NCBI GenBank assembly: GCA_006384855.1
Contig: VCJN01002930.1
Location: 1 to 64,000 of the forward strand
DNA: 64,000 nt
From: Tetraselmis striata
Lineage: Eukaryota > Chlorophyta > Chlorodendrophyceae > Chlorodendrales > Chlorodendraceae
Reading direction: 5' to 3'
This document shows positions 27,172 to 38,300 of this stretch, in pieces (the first letter of the stretch is position 1; the number at the start of each line of letters is the position of its first letter). The position numbers and the translations under genes were made by a program. The notes under the pieces are model-generated. The model was not told the DNA's origin and did not search any database. It saw only the letters and a list, made by a program, of their open reading frames with translations.

Positions 27172-27783
27172 GAGCCGCAAGGGTCAATCATAGTAGTCGC
27201 TATATTGTTGTACAGCCATGCGTCCGCCGACCTACCGACCCGGAGCCCGTCGACGGTGCGTCCGTCAACGGACAGGCGAGGCGGCAAGGCGGACGGGAGA
27301 CGGTCGTCCGGCGACGGACGAACGACGGCGTCCGGCGTCCGGATCTGGTCCACGCGGCGGGCTCGGCGCTTCGTGCCATGCCCGCCCCGTAGACCTAACG
27401 AACGGCGACGACCGGCCCGGCCGGCGGCGGCCGGGCCGCCAGTACCCTTACCGTACCCTTACCAGTACCCTTACCCTTACCCTTACTTAGGTAGTAGTTA
27501 GCAGGTACGCGCGGCGGCTGTTTTTGCATGCGCGGAATTATGACGGAACGTATCACGGATTCATTTCCGATCTATCTAATAATCTATGCGAACCCGTTCC
27601 AAAATTCGGCGCCAGACAGGAAGACAGACAGGCAGACGCACATACTCACCTCGTAGTTACTATTTACGGACTTATTGTAGTGAACACATAATACGGATTA
27701 TTATATATAAAAACCGGTAGTATAGACAGACGTTGAAGTAGCGGATCATCTGTCGCTCCATGTATATAGTTGCAGGAGTGAGG
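27172..27783. repeat. tandem repeat module, copy 1 (about 612 bp)
   Basis: The unit starts atccagagagccgcaaggg. Its core is GC-rich (27240-27430), followed by short cccttac repeats (27450-27485) and a tail at 27490-27665 that recurs at 31510-31690. A second unit starts at 27784. Confidence 0.75.
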
Positions 27784-27818
27784 AATCCAGAGAGCCGCAG
27801 GGATCAATCGTAGTATAG

Positions 27819-29249
27819 CGAGTAAAAACGTGATCAAGGGCAAGACGGTATTAAGGGCCACTTAACACTTGGGCTCCGCTAGGTCCCAGCAGGGATATCG
27901 ATGCCCGTTTGACCCACTGATGGCGGGGCCCTAAGGCCCCATAGTAATGCCACATAGGGTTGCCTGGTGGGCTGGCATAGTGGCGCGGTGCCATGCTGGT
28001 CAACGATGTAAAAAGAAGCCCTTTTGAAATTATCACCTATCGGGCCAAAACCTTAAGTCGGCATCGCGGACAGACTCGATCTGTCACCACACCACGCACC
28101 AAGCCGTGCATGCACGACCCCTATAAATCGCTGGCATGACCCTATGGGGGTACTGGGGCATATCGACAGTGATTTGGGTGCGCGGAGCGGTAGTTTGTCG
28201 AGGGCTTTACGAACGCCGGCCCTGTCCAGCAAGATCCGCTCGCAATGGCGCCGCAGCGCCGCTCGTACACCTCCGCGAAGAAGGCTTTGTTCATGGAACA
28301 TGCACACGGCATCAAGCAGACGGCTTGCTAATGTGCGTGGCAAGGGTCTACGCAAGCTAGCAGAGGATTCTGGCATTGCTTGGGGCACGTTCACTAGGTG
28401 GGTGAAGGAGGCAGAGGATAAGGCATATGGCATTGCAAAGATCGATGGCAAGCGCACGCTCACCCCTGAGTAGGAGATGCTTGTGCAGTCTGTGCTATTG
28501 CATGCTAAGTATGCAGAAGCTCTCGAAAAGGATGAGATCCAAGCAGTGGTTACAGCATGCATTGAGCACGTGGAAGGCTACACCCAGACAGAAAAGCTGC
28601 GGCTGAGGCAAGAGAGTCGCTAGGTGACGAGCCGGCTAGTACAGCACGCCCGCAAGTACTAGCGCCGGTACCGACAATGCCAGCCCGTGCCAGCCTCAAC
28701 ATCAACCGAAACGCCCCCGCCCACCCCTCGGAGATATCTTAAGCAACGTAGGCAGCTAGCAGACACTCCAAGACGTCCCACCCGGGGCCACAGGGGCGCA
28801 GGGCATCACATGGGTGCAGTATTGGCAACTTTACACTACGCTGCAAGCGGCACCTGGCCATCCTGCGAACCACAACGCATGTGGGACGCCCCCCCCCCCC
28901 CCCCCCCCCCCGTGAAACTGCCCCTCATAGAACTCCTCACCCTTACGAGGCGCCAAGTAGGCTGTTGGGGCTACCCAAGCCGCGTCGCTAGCTTGTAATG
29001 GGCTGATGGCTCAGGGTGGGTCAAGTGGCCCTTACTAGCGCAAGATCGGCTGGCACCCACTTTTCGACCTAGCCCCCCATCGGCCGGGCTCACCGGCCAC
29101 CCACACCACAGAATGACCTATCCACCTGGGATAACCTATAAAGGGTATGGGCCTAGCCCTATGCTGAGCTGGAGCCCCCCCCCCCCCAAGGTTAGAACGC
29201 TGTTGTGTCCCTTTCCACGCTAAGTGGCCCTTAATCACGTTTTTACTCG
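27819..29249. mobile_element. TIR DNA transposon inserted into repeat module copy 2
   Basis: The left end cgagtaaaaacgtgat and right end atcacgtttttactcg are inverted repeats that extend to aagggccactta. The left TIR has an extra stretch of about 18 bp. A further inverted copy of aagtggccctta lies internally at about 29020-29035. Comparison with the uninterrupted module copy at 27172 locates the insertion, though the exact target duplication (TAG/TTAG-like) is unclear. The superfamily is not determined. Confidence 0.8.
28144..28623 (+). pseudogene. helix-turn-helix ORF inside the TIR transposon, interrupted by a stop
   Basis: The frame contains a helix-turn-helix-like segment (GLRKLAEDSGIAWGTFTRWV) followed by a charged helical region. 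A TAG at 28471-28473 splits it; the same frame then stays open to 28623. It resembles the DNA-binding N-terminus of a transposase, but no DDE catalytic region was found. The transposon is therefore probably non-autonomous and this is a remnant. Confidence 0.45.
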
Positions 29250-29535
29250 TTAGTTGATTGCTACATACATTGTGCAACCCGTCCGCGTCCGCCTTCCGAC
29301 CCGGGGCCCGGCGTCCGTCGACGGACAGGCGAGGAGGCGAACGGGCCATGGGTCGTCCGGCGTCCGGCGTCCGGCGGCGGACCAACGACGGCGTGCGGCG
29401 TCCGGGTCCAGTCCACGCGGCGGGCTCGGCGCTTCGCGCCATGCCTGCCCCAGTAGACCTGACGAACGGCGACGACCGGCCCGATCGGCAGCGGCCGGGC
29501 GGCCATCAGTCCTACTACAGTACCCGTACGGGTAC

Positions 29536-31509
29536 CTACCTCGTTATTACTAAAAAAGAGTATATGACTAAGACTGAAGTTGGTAAGCATTTCCGATGAG
29601 GGTGAGGATATTGTAAATCCTGCGGCGCCGCAGGACTTACAAGACCCATATTCTCCGGCACGCAGACACCCGGGTGTGTCCACCGCAATGAGTTGGTAAT
29701 TATTGTCAGCACCGGAACGCGCGCGCATGCACGTGCGGTTGCAGTACCACGCCCGCACGCCCGCGCCGCCATGGCGCCGCCCCGTCGCCCGCCGCCGGTG
29801 CCATTCACCGCTGCCATCCCCTCAGACGACGCAGCGCTTCCGCGCTGCTCGTAGCGGAACCGAAACTACCTGCCTACACGTTTCGGCCGTTGCAGTTGGT
29901 GCCGCCGTGGTGACGACGTCGCGCTCGCCACCGTTCTAGTCGCCGCCGCCAAAGGCTAGCCTCTGACATGACCGCTGCGGCTAGCCTCTTTGGCCGGCGC
30001 GCCCTCGGATGCTGGGTCTTCGAGCTCCGCGTCAAGCTCGTCAATTGCATCCAGCACACAGGAGAAGCTCTGGCGGGGAGCATGTGCGTTGGGCAGCGAG
30101 GCGTGCTCCATGGCGGCGGCGAGTTTTGAAATATTCCGACCGGAGCGGCTGGGCGGTGAACGGCTGGTCAACCCGCGCGACGCGCCCTATGACCGCGGGG
30201 GTGGGACGCGATGTCAGCAGTACGCACCGCAACAACCGCGTCTCGGCCGACCATGCCGCCGAGTGTGGGAGAGACTGCGAGAGAGACGCGAGGGGTAGCA
30301 GGGTTGGGACAGTGGGGGAGCCGAACTGGTGGGGTTGGCGAGTACACATGATATGATGCGGCGCCAAATCCTGCGGCCGCCGCGCTCCGTGTCCGCCGCA
30401 TCTCAGGATTTGGGGCTTTTAGAGCGAGTTTTGGGGTTGGCAACTTCGCGGCGGGCGGACACCGGCAGATGATGAGGATTTTGATCCGGGCGAATTCGGG
30501 GACGATTCGTGGTCAAAAGAATAATATCCAATCTTTACCAACTTCGGTCTAATAAAGAAGCAGCCGTCACGCCCGGGGCTCTTGCAGCCCCTGAGCCCCC
30601 CGAGGAGTTTTGAGGGGGGCATCTTAGGGCACTAGGGGTGTCACGCTCGCCCCGCTCGAACTCAGGACAGAGCGCAGTGCATGCAGAAGACGTCCCAGAA
30701 GCCCCCACAGGCACCCTTGGTGTTTCAGCACCCCGGTAGGTCAGCAGTGCGGACGCTATGGCGAACGAACCGAGGCGGTAGGCACTGTAAGAGCCGATAC
30801 CGTTTTCGCCTTTTTCCCCGCGATCTCGCACACATGACCTACCGCCGCCGACTTTGCACCGCCGACCTTTCGATAGCCAACTTCGACCACCTCGACCTAC
30901 GGAACCTAGTGACTCTGTCAAGGCTGATCTCCTGGCAGCGGCGAGGCTCCTGACCGTCGTAAAGGACGCCCTGGCCGTGGCGGAGCTGCGAATAGGCCAC
31001 GCGAGTGAGTTATACATGCGCCGATCTTGGCCGTGGCCAGCACAACCGCGGCCGAGCTCAGCCGCCCGTCACCGCCGCCCGCAGGCACACAGCCCGTCGC
31101 CACCGCTATGCCGCAGCTTCCACTGGCGCCGGTTGCAACTTTGGGCACGGGAGAGGCGGCTCTGGCCGACTATGGTGGCGGAGCAATAACTGGGCTTGGC
31201 CGATGCCGCATTGCCGTTGTATATATATATATGTATATGTAGAGGGTTCCTTATTTGGTGTCCAGCCGTCATGCGTTACACCCTATCCATGCAGCTCGCA
31301 GCGCGAACACACAACCCTAAACCCCTGGCCGGGAACCCCTTGACCCATTTCCCTAGGTCCCCTGGCACGGGGCACGGGGGTCCAGAAAGGGCATGTGGTG
31401 CGCGCGGCAGTGGGTTAGAGCTGCCCAGCGTGACGGCTGGTCCTTTTTAGTAATAACAATAGGTACCGGTATGAATTGCAAAAGGGCAGAAACAAACTAC
31501 CGGTACGGG
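29536..31509. other. repeat-rich intergenic DNA, no recognised gene
   Basis: A short perfect palindrome, tcctgcggcgccgcagga, lies near 29625. A hairpin pairing ccaaatcctg with caggatttgg lies at about 30366-30417. Long frames on both strands overlap and lack domains. Confidence 0.4.
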
Positions 31510-31690
31510 TAGTAGTCAGCATGTAAGCGTGGCGGCTACTTTGGCCTGCGCGGAATGATGAGGAATTCTATAACAAACACTTTGTGATCTATCTAATGAT
31601 CTATGCGAACCCGTTCCAAAAGTCTGCGACAGACAGACTCACAGACAGACAGACAGACTCACAGACTCACCTCGTAATTAAACCACAGTG
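31510..31690. repeat. partial third copy of the tandem module tail
   Basis: It matches 27490-27665, sharing tctatgcgaacccgttccaa and the acagacagac repeats. Confidence 0.75.
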
Positions 31691-31938
31691 CCGCATATTA
31701 AAGAAGATATGTGCAGGTGTGCGGATGGTTGAGCCGCACTCGGTTGTAGTTGTAAGAAGCGCCGCACCGAGGAAGGTCTAAATGATGTCTGTAAGGTGGG
31801 TGGGGGGGGGGGGGGGGGTTCAGGTCCTGACACTGGGCGCTCATCCCGCCGTTGAGCTGCAAGGGTGCGCTTTGCGGCGGTCACCGAAAGGTGGCCTCGC
31901 AAAGCTCTAGCAGCTCCGATGAAAGGCGCCCCACACCG

Positions 31939-32814
31939 TCACTCGTGCTCACCTTCGCGACCACGCCCGCATCCACCGCCACGTCCTTGTCCACGTCCCG
32001 CGACTTGCAACAGCTGCCGCCACCCGAGCAGTAGCGGTTCTTTGGCGCTGCTGGCCACAGTCGCCTCGAAGACGCGACGCTCGTAGTCCCTCATGAGGTC
32101 TCCAAAAATCGCGGAACCCAGGTGCTCAGAAGCAGGCTGAAAGTGTTGAGCTCGCGGCACGTCCAGAACACCTTGGTCACCGTGCACACGCTTGACCTCA
32201 TTAAGCCTCCGTAGGAAGGCCAAACGAGAGCAAAACGCCTTGTCGATGGCTTCGGTGTGGTTCCGAGCTGTCGCGAGGTAGGGGGTGAAGTCCTGATTTG
32301 CAGCAGGGACGTAAGGCAGCAGCTCGTCGAGAACCACGAAAAGTGCGGTCATGTGGGCGCCTAAACACGACATCCATAGATACTCCTCCTGGGCCGGCAG
32401 ACGCCGGTCATCCTGCTTGAGGTACTCGTTCGTTAGGTCGGTGCTTAGGGGGAAGAGTCCAGGCACTCGGCTGACCGGTCGAACGGCCTCGTAACCAAAC
32501 TCTGCTCTCTGTAGTAGTTCTGGCACCGCAAGATAGTCATCCTCGTCACTCACGGATTTTGCTCCGACACGGCTGCTCTGGGCTAGCTCTAGCAAGTCGG
32601 GGCGCTCTGCGGCTCCCCCGCTGTCTGTCGGCTGTTCCGCGATGCGCTGCCCGGAACCGGAACCATGTGCTCCTTCTCCATCAACAACGCGTTCACGAGC
32701 CGTCGATTGGGCCATCGCTGTAGCAAACTCTCGCAGTAATGTAGACTGGGCCTTCACATCTGCGTATAGCGACTCGAGCGTCGGCTCAACGCCGGGTTCT
32801 TCTCCATCTGGCAT
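31939..32814 (-). CDS. uninterrupted 291-residue ORF, possible retroelement gag-like protein
   Basis: The predicted protein has a helical N-terminus (LESLYADVKAQSTLLREF), a helical middle region and a Gly/Arg-rich C-terminal tail (GRGQGRGGGCGRG) of the nucleic-acid-binding type. No intron is evident. The architecture is reminiscent of gag-like ORF1 proteins of tyrosine-recombinase or LTR retroelements, but no conserved family motif is certain and no polymerase follows. The reading frame itself looks whole. It could equally be an orphan host gene. The Met at 32814 was preferred; the frame is open back to 32847. Confidence 0.4.
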   Translation of the reverse strand: MPDGEEPGVEPTLESLYADVKAQSTLLREFATAMAQSTARERVVDGEGAHGSGSGQRIAEQPTDSGGAAERPDLLELAQSSRVGAKSVSDEDDYLAVPELLQRAEFGYEAVRPVSRVPGLFPLSTDLTNEYLKQDDRRLPAQEEYLWMSCLGAHMTALFVVLDELLPYVPAANQDFTPYLATARNHTEAIDKAFCSRLAFLRRLNEVKRVHGDQGVLDVPRAQHFQPASEHLGSAIFGDLMRDYERRVFEATVASSAKEPLLLGWRQLLQVAGRGQGRGGGCGRGREGEHE

Positions 32815-32847
32815 GGTAACGCACGGGCGTACGGATGAGAATATCAC

Positions 32848-34183
32848 ACACGGGTGGTGAGCCGGGTGTGGTCTTGAACAACCTGTGGTGACCTTGCTCG
32901 CAACAGGCTACGAGACAGTTTTAACATCGCTGTGTGGAACGCAGCGAAAACTGGAAGATGGCAGGCTCAGCTGTTATGGCTGCTTTTATGTCTACTCGGG
33001 TTGCACCTAAAAAGGGCGCAACGACAGATTCCTAGTTCCCGTACCACTGAGCAGCACTTGTAGCCGAAAAGCGGTTAGGTCAAGGGAGGAAACTCCATAA
33101 ACTAGTTAAGATCATATCGCCTTCTGCAGCCAGCTCATGTAATAAATATATAATACCGTACTTCCTAATGACTGCTCGTATCACGTACGAGTATATACTG
33201 GTAAGTAATAAACGCCGTGCTCCATTTGTGTGCCCAATATTCACACCGCAAGCAGCCGCACGACGACCGTTCATCTTCCCTCGTGATGTCCCCTTTCGCC
33301 CTGGCTGGTTTTAATCCACATCCCGGAAAGTGAGTGAGATCTACGGCCAGATATCCTCGGAAACAAAAGCACACCCGCCCCGCCGGCTTACATCCGCTCT
33401 GCGCCGACTACACCGGTGGTAGGCTCTGAGCTGGAACTTCACTGTAAGCCCCCCCAGCTGCTGCCCCGCCGGCGTGTCGGCACCCCCCAATCGGCTGCTC
33501 AGGCGGCTGCCATCGCGGCCCGACACGGCGGTACGGATACGGTACCACGTCCCGAGCTGCACATCCCCAAGCAGCGCCAGCAATAAGCGAGATGGAAGTC
33601 TAAGCGTCACCGCGCCAATTCGGATCGTGCTACTAACGGAGACTGGCTGGCGAGGTATTTTCGTTGAGGGTAGTCGGACGACAGAGGGCCGACGGAAGGG
33701 GGGGGGGGGGGGGGGGGGGGGGCGAGAAAACGCCAACACCCCCCAGCCCCTTTGGTCCTCAGTCCGCGGGCACTCGCCATTCACGCCATCCATCGTCAAC
33801 GCTGCCCGGAAAAAGCTTACGAACTCTTGTTCGGCCGGATCGCGTCAGTCACGGGGCGCAGTGCATGCGCGGGTTCCATTATGTAATGTCATGGAAGAGT
33901 TACTTTGGGGCCGGTTTAGGTTCGCGCCGGCGTGCACCGAGCTGACCTGCTGCAGCACCCAGCTCACCCTGTATTCACCGCCGTGGGTTGATACCACCCT
34001 ACGAGCAACTTCATGCTGGGCTGTTCTTGTTACATGCGACCATGCTGGTAAGCGTGCATGCTAGCGCGGAGAGATTGCTCGCAGCTTGCGACTTTTGCCG
34101 GTGTGACCTGCAGGCTAGCCGGCGGCCGCCCTCTCTTCGCCACAAGTGGGGCATCCACCCCCCGAGACCCGCCGCGCCACAGA
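32848..34183. other. intergenic; one unassigned minus-strand ORF at 33341-33799
   Basis: The minus-strand frame 33341-33799 has a smooth coding-like composition (LPSRLLLALLGDVQLGTWYR) but no known domain, and a G tract on the plus strand interrupts it near 33699-33722. A dispersed short repeat (atcgccttctgcagccagct) lies at about 33116. The promoter of the next gene should be in the right part. Confidence 0.35.
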
Positions 34184-35326
34184 ATGGGAGGCGCCGTCGC
34201 CCCGGAGCGTCCGCCTGCGGAGGGGCACGCCCCGCCTCTCTCGGAGCTGCGCAAGAGGCTGCAGCTGCACCACCCCGACAAGGGCGGCGACCTCAACACC
34301 TTCCTGCAGCTGTACAGGTGCCCTGCCCAGGGTGGCCCGGCTCAAACGGAAGGCGGGTTGGTTTTCGCCTCCTGCCTTGTGGGTTATTGACGGCAATGCG
34401 GATGCCAAGCCACGTGCCTACTGCCGCATGGACGGCCCTCCTGAGCGACTGACGCAGCGCATGTGTCCGCCCAGAACGTACGCTGCTCGGCGGCACGCGG
34501 CTGAGCAAGTGGCCGATGGCGCTGATGGCGCAGTCGGTGCAGGTGCGTGGCTGCCCGCTGCACGGTTGACACGGTGGCCTGCCTGGGCGCGCATGACGGC
34601 AACGTGTGCCGCGAGCCGTGGTGCAGCGGACGGTGCCGGGGGCCACGAGGAGGGTCCGGGCTCCGGAAGGGCGCCGTGCGAGCGGGAGGAGGTCGCGCAG
34701 GGGGACGCGCGGCATGCGGAGGGGCGCCACAGGGAGGCGCTGCTGGTCTACTCCAAGCTGCTGCGGAGGTGCGGCGCCGCGATGCGATGTGCCGGTGGCA
34801 GGAGCCAGCGCCTCTGAGGCCCCACTTTGCCTTGACCCCCCTACCCCCCTCCCGCCCTCAAATGTTCAGGTTCCCAAACGAGGCGCAGCTGTATCTGAAG
34901 TGCGCCAGCGCTCTGCTCGCGTCCGGCAGCCCCGCCGCCGCGCAGAAGTTTGCGCAGAAGGCGGCGGACATCCGCCCGATGTGGCACGAGGTGGCCTCCG
35001 CAGGATGCACCCTGCACCACTCGCCCTCCTTCTTGGGTATAGGGAGCTGGTGGCGGTGGGGGGGGAGGGGGGGGGCTGTTAGTAACAAGGAGGCTGTCCT
35101 GGGGCGCGCCTTTGATGTAGCCAGGCCATGACGACCAATGCTGACCCGAATGCGGCTGCCGACGGGAGGTTGACTATACCTCTCCGTTAAGAAGGTGTCA
35201 TGCTGGACTCCATGCCGAAAAAAAACTTCAAAACTTCAAAGCCCTCGGCGTATGAAGGATGCGTAGTGTATGCGAGCAACTCAATGCGCAGCGACCGGTT
35301 CACCGGTGTGTTTCTGTGTGTGTTTT

Positions 35327-35368
<42 letters not shown>

Positions 35369-38300
35369 ACGCGTGCCGGCATGGTTCAAATGACGCTGCG
35401 AACAAGTGGGACTCGCCCTGCCTGCCGGACGCCAATTGTAGAAATGTTAATTGTATCGACCATTCAGGCATGATCAAACAGGTCATGGTGAAACGATCAA
35501 CCCCGGGGAAAACAACGACGACTCTAATGTTTCTAGCCCCAGCGCGTAATTCCGTCACCCCCACAACCTCGTTCAACACGACGTATCTTAAAACTACAGC
35601 GGATGTTCTCATAGAGATTTGCTAGCAACCCTAACTTGGGGCTCACACCAAAGGTTATAATAGGTACGTCGGCGCACCTACCCATACTTTCCGGTGTGCG
35701 CAATCTTGAACTCCCCCCCCCCCCCCCTTCTCCCAGTCAAGTCAATCGTGCAGCCAGTTAAAAGCTGAAATGGGATGCCGCGTCAGAATAATCCTCATCC
35801 GATGCGCCTCCAAAGCCTTCATCAGCGCCCCACTCATGATTGACCGTGTCGCGACAGATGGCCTGAAGCCCCCCCCCCCCCCCCCCCCCCGGCGCGTCAT
35901 GCCACGCAGGCCCACGTGTGCCTCGGGCACTGCCTGCAGGGGCAGGACCTCGCTGGCGAAGCGGCGACCGCCTTCCAGCGCGCGCTGGACATCAACCCCG
36001 CGCTGGAGCTGGGTGCAGAGACGGTGGGCCGACACGGTTGAAGTCAGCTACTGGAAGGACCCCGCGGCGTGACTGAGAACCGAGATACACGGTGTTACAC
36101 GGGGCAGGACTCATTTGCATCACCGTTTAGGTAGTAGGGTTCTCAAAATTAGGGTTCTCATAAGTGCGTCATGGTACACGAATCCAACATCAGGGCATAT
36201 GTACACTGTGATTCAGGGTATACAAACCCATGCCCCAGGGGCTACTCGGAGATAAACCGTGCGCGTTGTATTCTAACCGGGCGCTCCGCCACGCCATCCA
36301 GATCTCAGCACAGCAGTCCCCAGCAGAGCACGCAGCGCCGCCGCTGGACCCGGGTGAGCCGCCCAGCAGCGAGGCGCCGCACTCGGGGCCGGTGCGCGCG
36401 GCCAAGTAAGTATCCCCCCTTCCCCCCCCCTCCCCCCCCCGGGGCCCGTCTCACTTGCCGTGGTGAGTTGGTTTGAACAGTGACAGGGACATATTTTTTA
36501 GGCACTGCGAGGCAAAAGGTCAAAGGGATGCGTATGTCATGTAGTGTGCCGATTAGCGGCAACCACACGGAATGCCAGTTATTGACACCGGCCGGGTTAT
36601 GAGCAATACCCTCACCCGTGTCACGCGTCTGCGTGTGGGTATTGGCGGGCACTGGCTTCAAAGTACGTGCGTGCATTTGCAATCCAAATGTTTAGATACG
36701 CGCCGACGCGCCAATAAGAACCCTCACCGCAAGCCTCACATTGGGCTTGCATGCCACCTATCATGGCATTATTCGCTATAGTAGTCTCGCTATACTTTTG
36801 TCTACATTGGACCGCTGGCTGGAATAGGGCCTCATTCGCAGTGTTCTTGTTCCTGCGCCGGCGCGCGTGGCGTCCCGGCGTTGCGTGTTGTGTCGGGTGG
36901 GAGTCGACGGGAAGCCGTGACAGGCGCCGCCACGGCTCGCACCAGCGGCACTCACGCTGCCGGTGGCTTTTCGGGTTTCGCTGCAGGTTCTGCCCGGATG
37001 ATCAGCAGGCGGGGCTGCTCGCGACGGCGTCGCTGGATGCCGTTGTGTCCCTGTGGCGCGTGAGCCGCGACTGCGGCGCGCCCCCCACGCACGTCGCGAG
37101 CTTCACGGAGCACCAGGGCGGCGTGACGGAGGTGCGGCATTGCCGCCTCAGAACCGCGATCTCCTCCCTGCCTTTGCCGACAATGGAACTCATCGCGTGG
37201 TCCCAAGCACGGCCCCACATCCGCCATAGGCGGCGCTTATTAAACACATTGTGCGCCGCAGCTGGAGTGGTCCCCCAGCGGCGCCAAGCTCGCAAGTTGC
37301 TCGCTGGACATGACGTGCCATGTGCGCACGCTGGCGGTGGGCGAGGATGGCCAGCCGCGGGTGGCCTCCCTGCTGGTGCTGGCCGGTGAGGGCCGCGAGC
37401 GCTAAATACGCCGCGAGAGTAACACCCCGCTATCGTGCTATGTGGTGTTGTCGAGTGGGGTGTCATGTGATGTCATGTCATGTGGTGTCATGTGATGTCA
37501 TGTCATGTCATGTCATGTGGTGTGATGTGATGTGATGTGATGTGATGTGATGTGATGTGATGTGATGTGATGTGATGTGATGTGATGTGATGTGATGTGA
37601 TGTGGTGTCATGTGGTGTCATGTAATGTGGATGTCATGCCATACCATGTGGTGCCGTGCTGTGTCATGGCACGGTTGGCATTGCATGCCACGCAGCGTCA
37701 TGTCATGGCATCTAGATGTAATGTGGACGTCATGGCACATGAATGCGTGTGTCATGTCTTTTCACAACACAGCAGCATGACATTGCCAACCCCCTTCCCC
37801 CCCCCCCCCCCCCCCAAACGGCTGATTCCATCATCTCGCCCTTTTTCCCTACCACCACCGCAACCTTGAAGGCCTAACTCCGCACGCATGCCCGTGGCGC
37901 AGGTCACGAGGGACGGGTGACGGCGGCGCAGTTCTCCGCAGACGAGCAGCATCTGTTCACAGGTGCACCCCCACTGCGCTTTGCCGTTCTGTGAGGGGAT
38001 AGTCATTGGAGAGGGGGGGGGGGGGGGGCAGCCGTTGGCCTAGTCGGAGCTCAAGAGCGGTGACCGGATTCATCGGGCATGCGCCGCATGCATCTGCCGC
38101 GCCCCTGTGTGCGCTGACGCAGCGCGATGCCCGCGGGTGCCCAGGCTCGACGGACAAGACCGCGCGCCTGTGGGATCTCCGCAGCGGGCAGTGTGAGTGC
38201 GTGGTGCGCGGGCACGGGGGCATGGTCCCCAGCATCGCGCTGTCCCGCATGCCGGGCGGCGGCGGCGGCCGCGGCGGCGAGGCGCCGCGCGACTGGCTGC

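Larger units (their letters stand above)
27784..29535. repeat. tandem repeat module, copy 2, split by a transposon
   Basis: It opens with atccagagagccgcaggga at 27784-27815, is interrupted by the TIR element, and resumes at about 29250. The core at 29280-29510 matches 27230-27440, including gtccacgcggcgggctcggc. Confidence 0.75.

Noticed and set aside
27450-27485. A telomere
   Set aside because: Only a few imperfect cccttac words are present, inside an internal repeat module with unique DNA on both sides.
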